Source of the DNA: Gordonia heveisoli
GTDB taxonomy: Bacteria; Actinomycetota; Actinomycetes; Mycobacteriales; Mycobacteriaceae
Direction of reading: 5' to 3'
Assembly: GCF_030315745.1 (NCBI RefSeq)
Contig: NZ_JASXSH010000001.1
Span: forward strand, 186,001 to 250,000
Length of the DNA stretch: 64,000 nt
The position numbers and the translations under genes are program-made. Shown here piece by piece: positions 63,949 to 64,000 of this stretch (positions within the stretch are counted from its first letter, which is position 1; each line of letters opens with the position of its first letter). The notes below the pieces were generated by a model that worked only from the letters and a program-made list of their open reading frames with translations, was not told the DNA's origin and ran no database searches.

Positions 63949-64000
63949 ATGCCGCCGACTCTCAAGGGACGCCAGACCGAGGCCGCATTCCTCGACGCCG
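63949..64000 (+). CDS. N-terminus of a TetR-type regulator (cut by window end)
   Basis: The ATG at 63949 has GGAG 8 nt upstream and begins MPPTLKGRQTEAAFLDA, which looks like the first helix of a TetR protein (residues before the helix-turn-helix). Only 17 codons are visible. Divergent from the HpaB operon, it is probably its repressor. Confidence 0.5.
   Translation, partial: MPPTLKGRQTEAAFLDA

Overview
The window is GC-rich, gene-dense DNA from a mycolic-acid actinobacterium (order Mycobacteriales). Several blocks point this way: the rpsF-ssb-rpsR-rplI-dnaB / GT87 / PBP1 / DUF5318 / PadR-ino1 order familiar from the Rv0046c-Rv0058 region of Mycobacterium tuberculosis, a Tat-exported type I cholesterol oxidase, many fadD/fadE-type genes, and a propane/phenol-type binuclear-iron monooxygenase operon. 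Gordonia or a close relative is my best guess (inference). No tRNA, rRNA, CRISPR array, transposase or phage gene was seen.

Region 1 (1-8542, minus strand): a mimABCD/prmABCD soluble diiron monooxygenase operon. Hydroxylase, reductase, second hydroxylase subunit and coupling protein are followed by an amidohydrolase, a DUF59 protein, a zinc alcohol dehydrogenase and a dedicated GroEL that runs off the window. Region 2 (8543-17877): a cold-shock gene, a PknK-type kinase/MalT-like ATPase, an alpha-hydroxyacid dehydrogenase gene broken by an in-frame stop, a MaoC hydratase, and an uncharacterised FAD oxidoreductase / multi-span membrane protein / TetR unit.

Region 3 (17920-33568): a complete benzoate-to-central-metabolism block. 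It holds a LysR gene, benA, benB, a very unusual BenC-FCD-BenD triple fusion, a LuxR-family ATPase regulator, catB-catC-catA, and on the opposite strand pcaF-pcaD-pcaI-pcaJ with a second, divergent LysR gene. Together these encode benzoate to catechol, cis,cis-muconate, muconolactone, 3-oxoadipate enol-lactone, 3-oxoadipate, then succinyl-CoA and acetyl-CoA. No benzoate transporter is present.

Region 4 (33670-48219): housekeeping. dnaB carries a 276-residue intein with class 3 (WCT) signatures in its P-loop. Upstream of dnaB is a roughly 480-bp gene-free stretch with several DnaA-box-like sites, a repeated octamer and an inverted repeat. Then come a secreted protein, rplI-rpsR-ssb-rpsF, two GT87-like membrane proteins, a GNAT, a class A PBP, DUF5318, and a PadR-ino1 pair.

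Region 5 (48339-64000): a quinone-oxidoreductase-like gene, two divergent orphan regulators, a TetR gene next to cholesterol oxidase, an acyl-CoA synthetase, and a tightly overlapped eight-gene minus-strand operon. That operon encodes an HpaB-family flavoprotein, two acyl-CoA dehydrogenases, a homogentisate-dioxygenase-like cupin, an alpha/beta hydrolase, an SDR, an enoyl-CoA hydratase and an acyl-CoA synthetase. It is divergent from a TetR gene cut by the window end and looks like an uncharacterised aromatic or cyclic-acid catabolic pathway.

The observations I rate highest are the BenC-FCD-BenD fusion, the class 3 intein, the HpaB/HGO-like operon, the two-copy intergenic repeat at 14225 and 33558, and the structured region upstream of dnaB.
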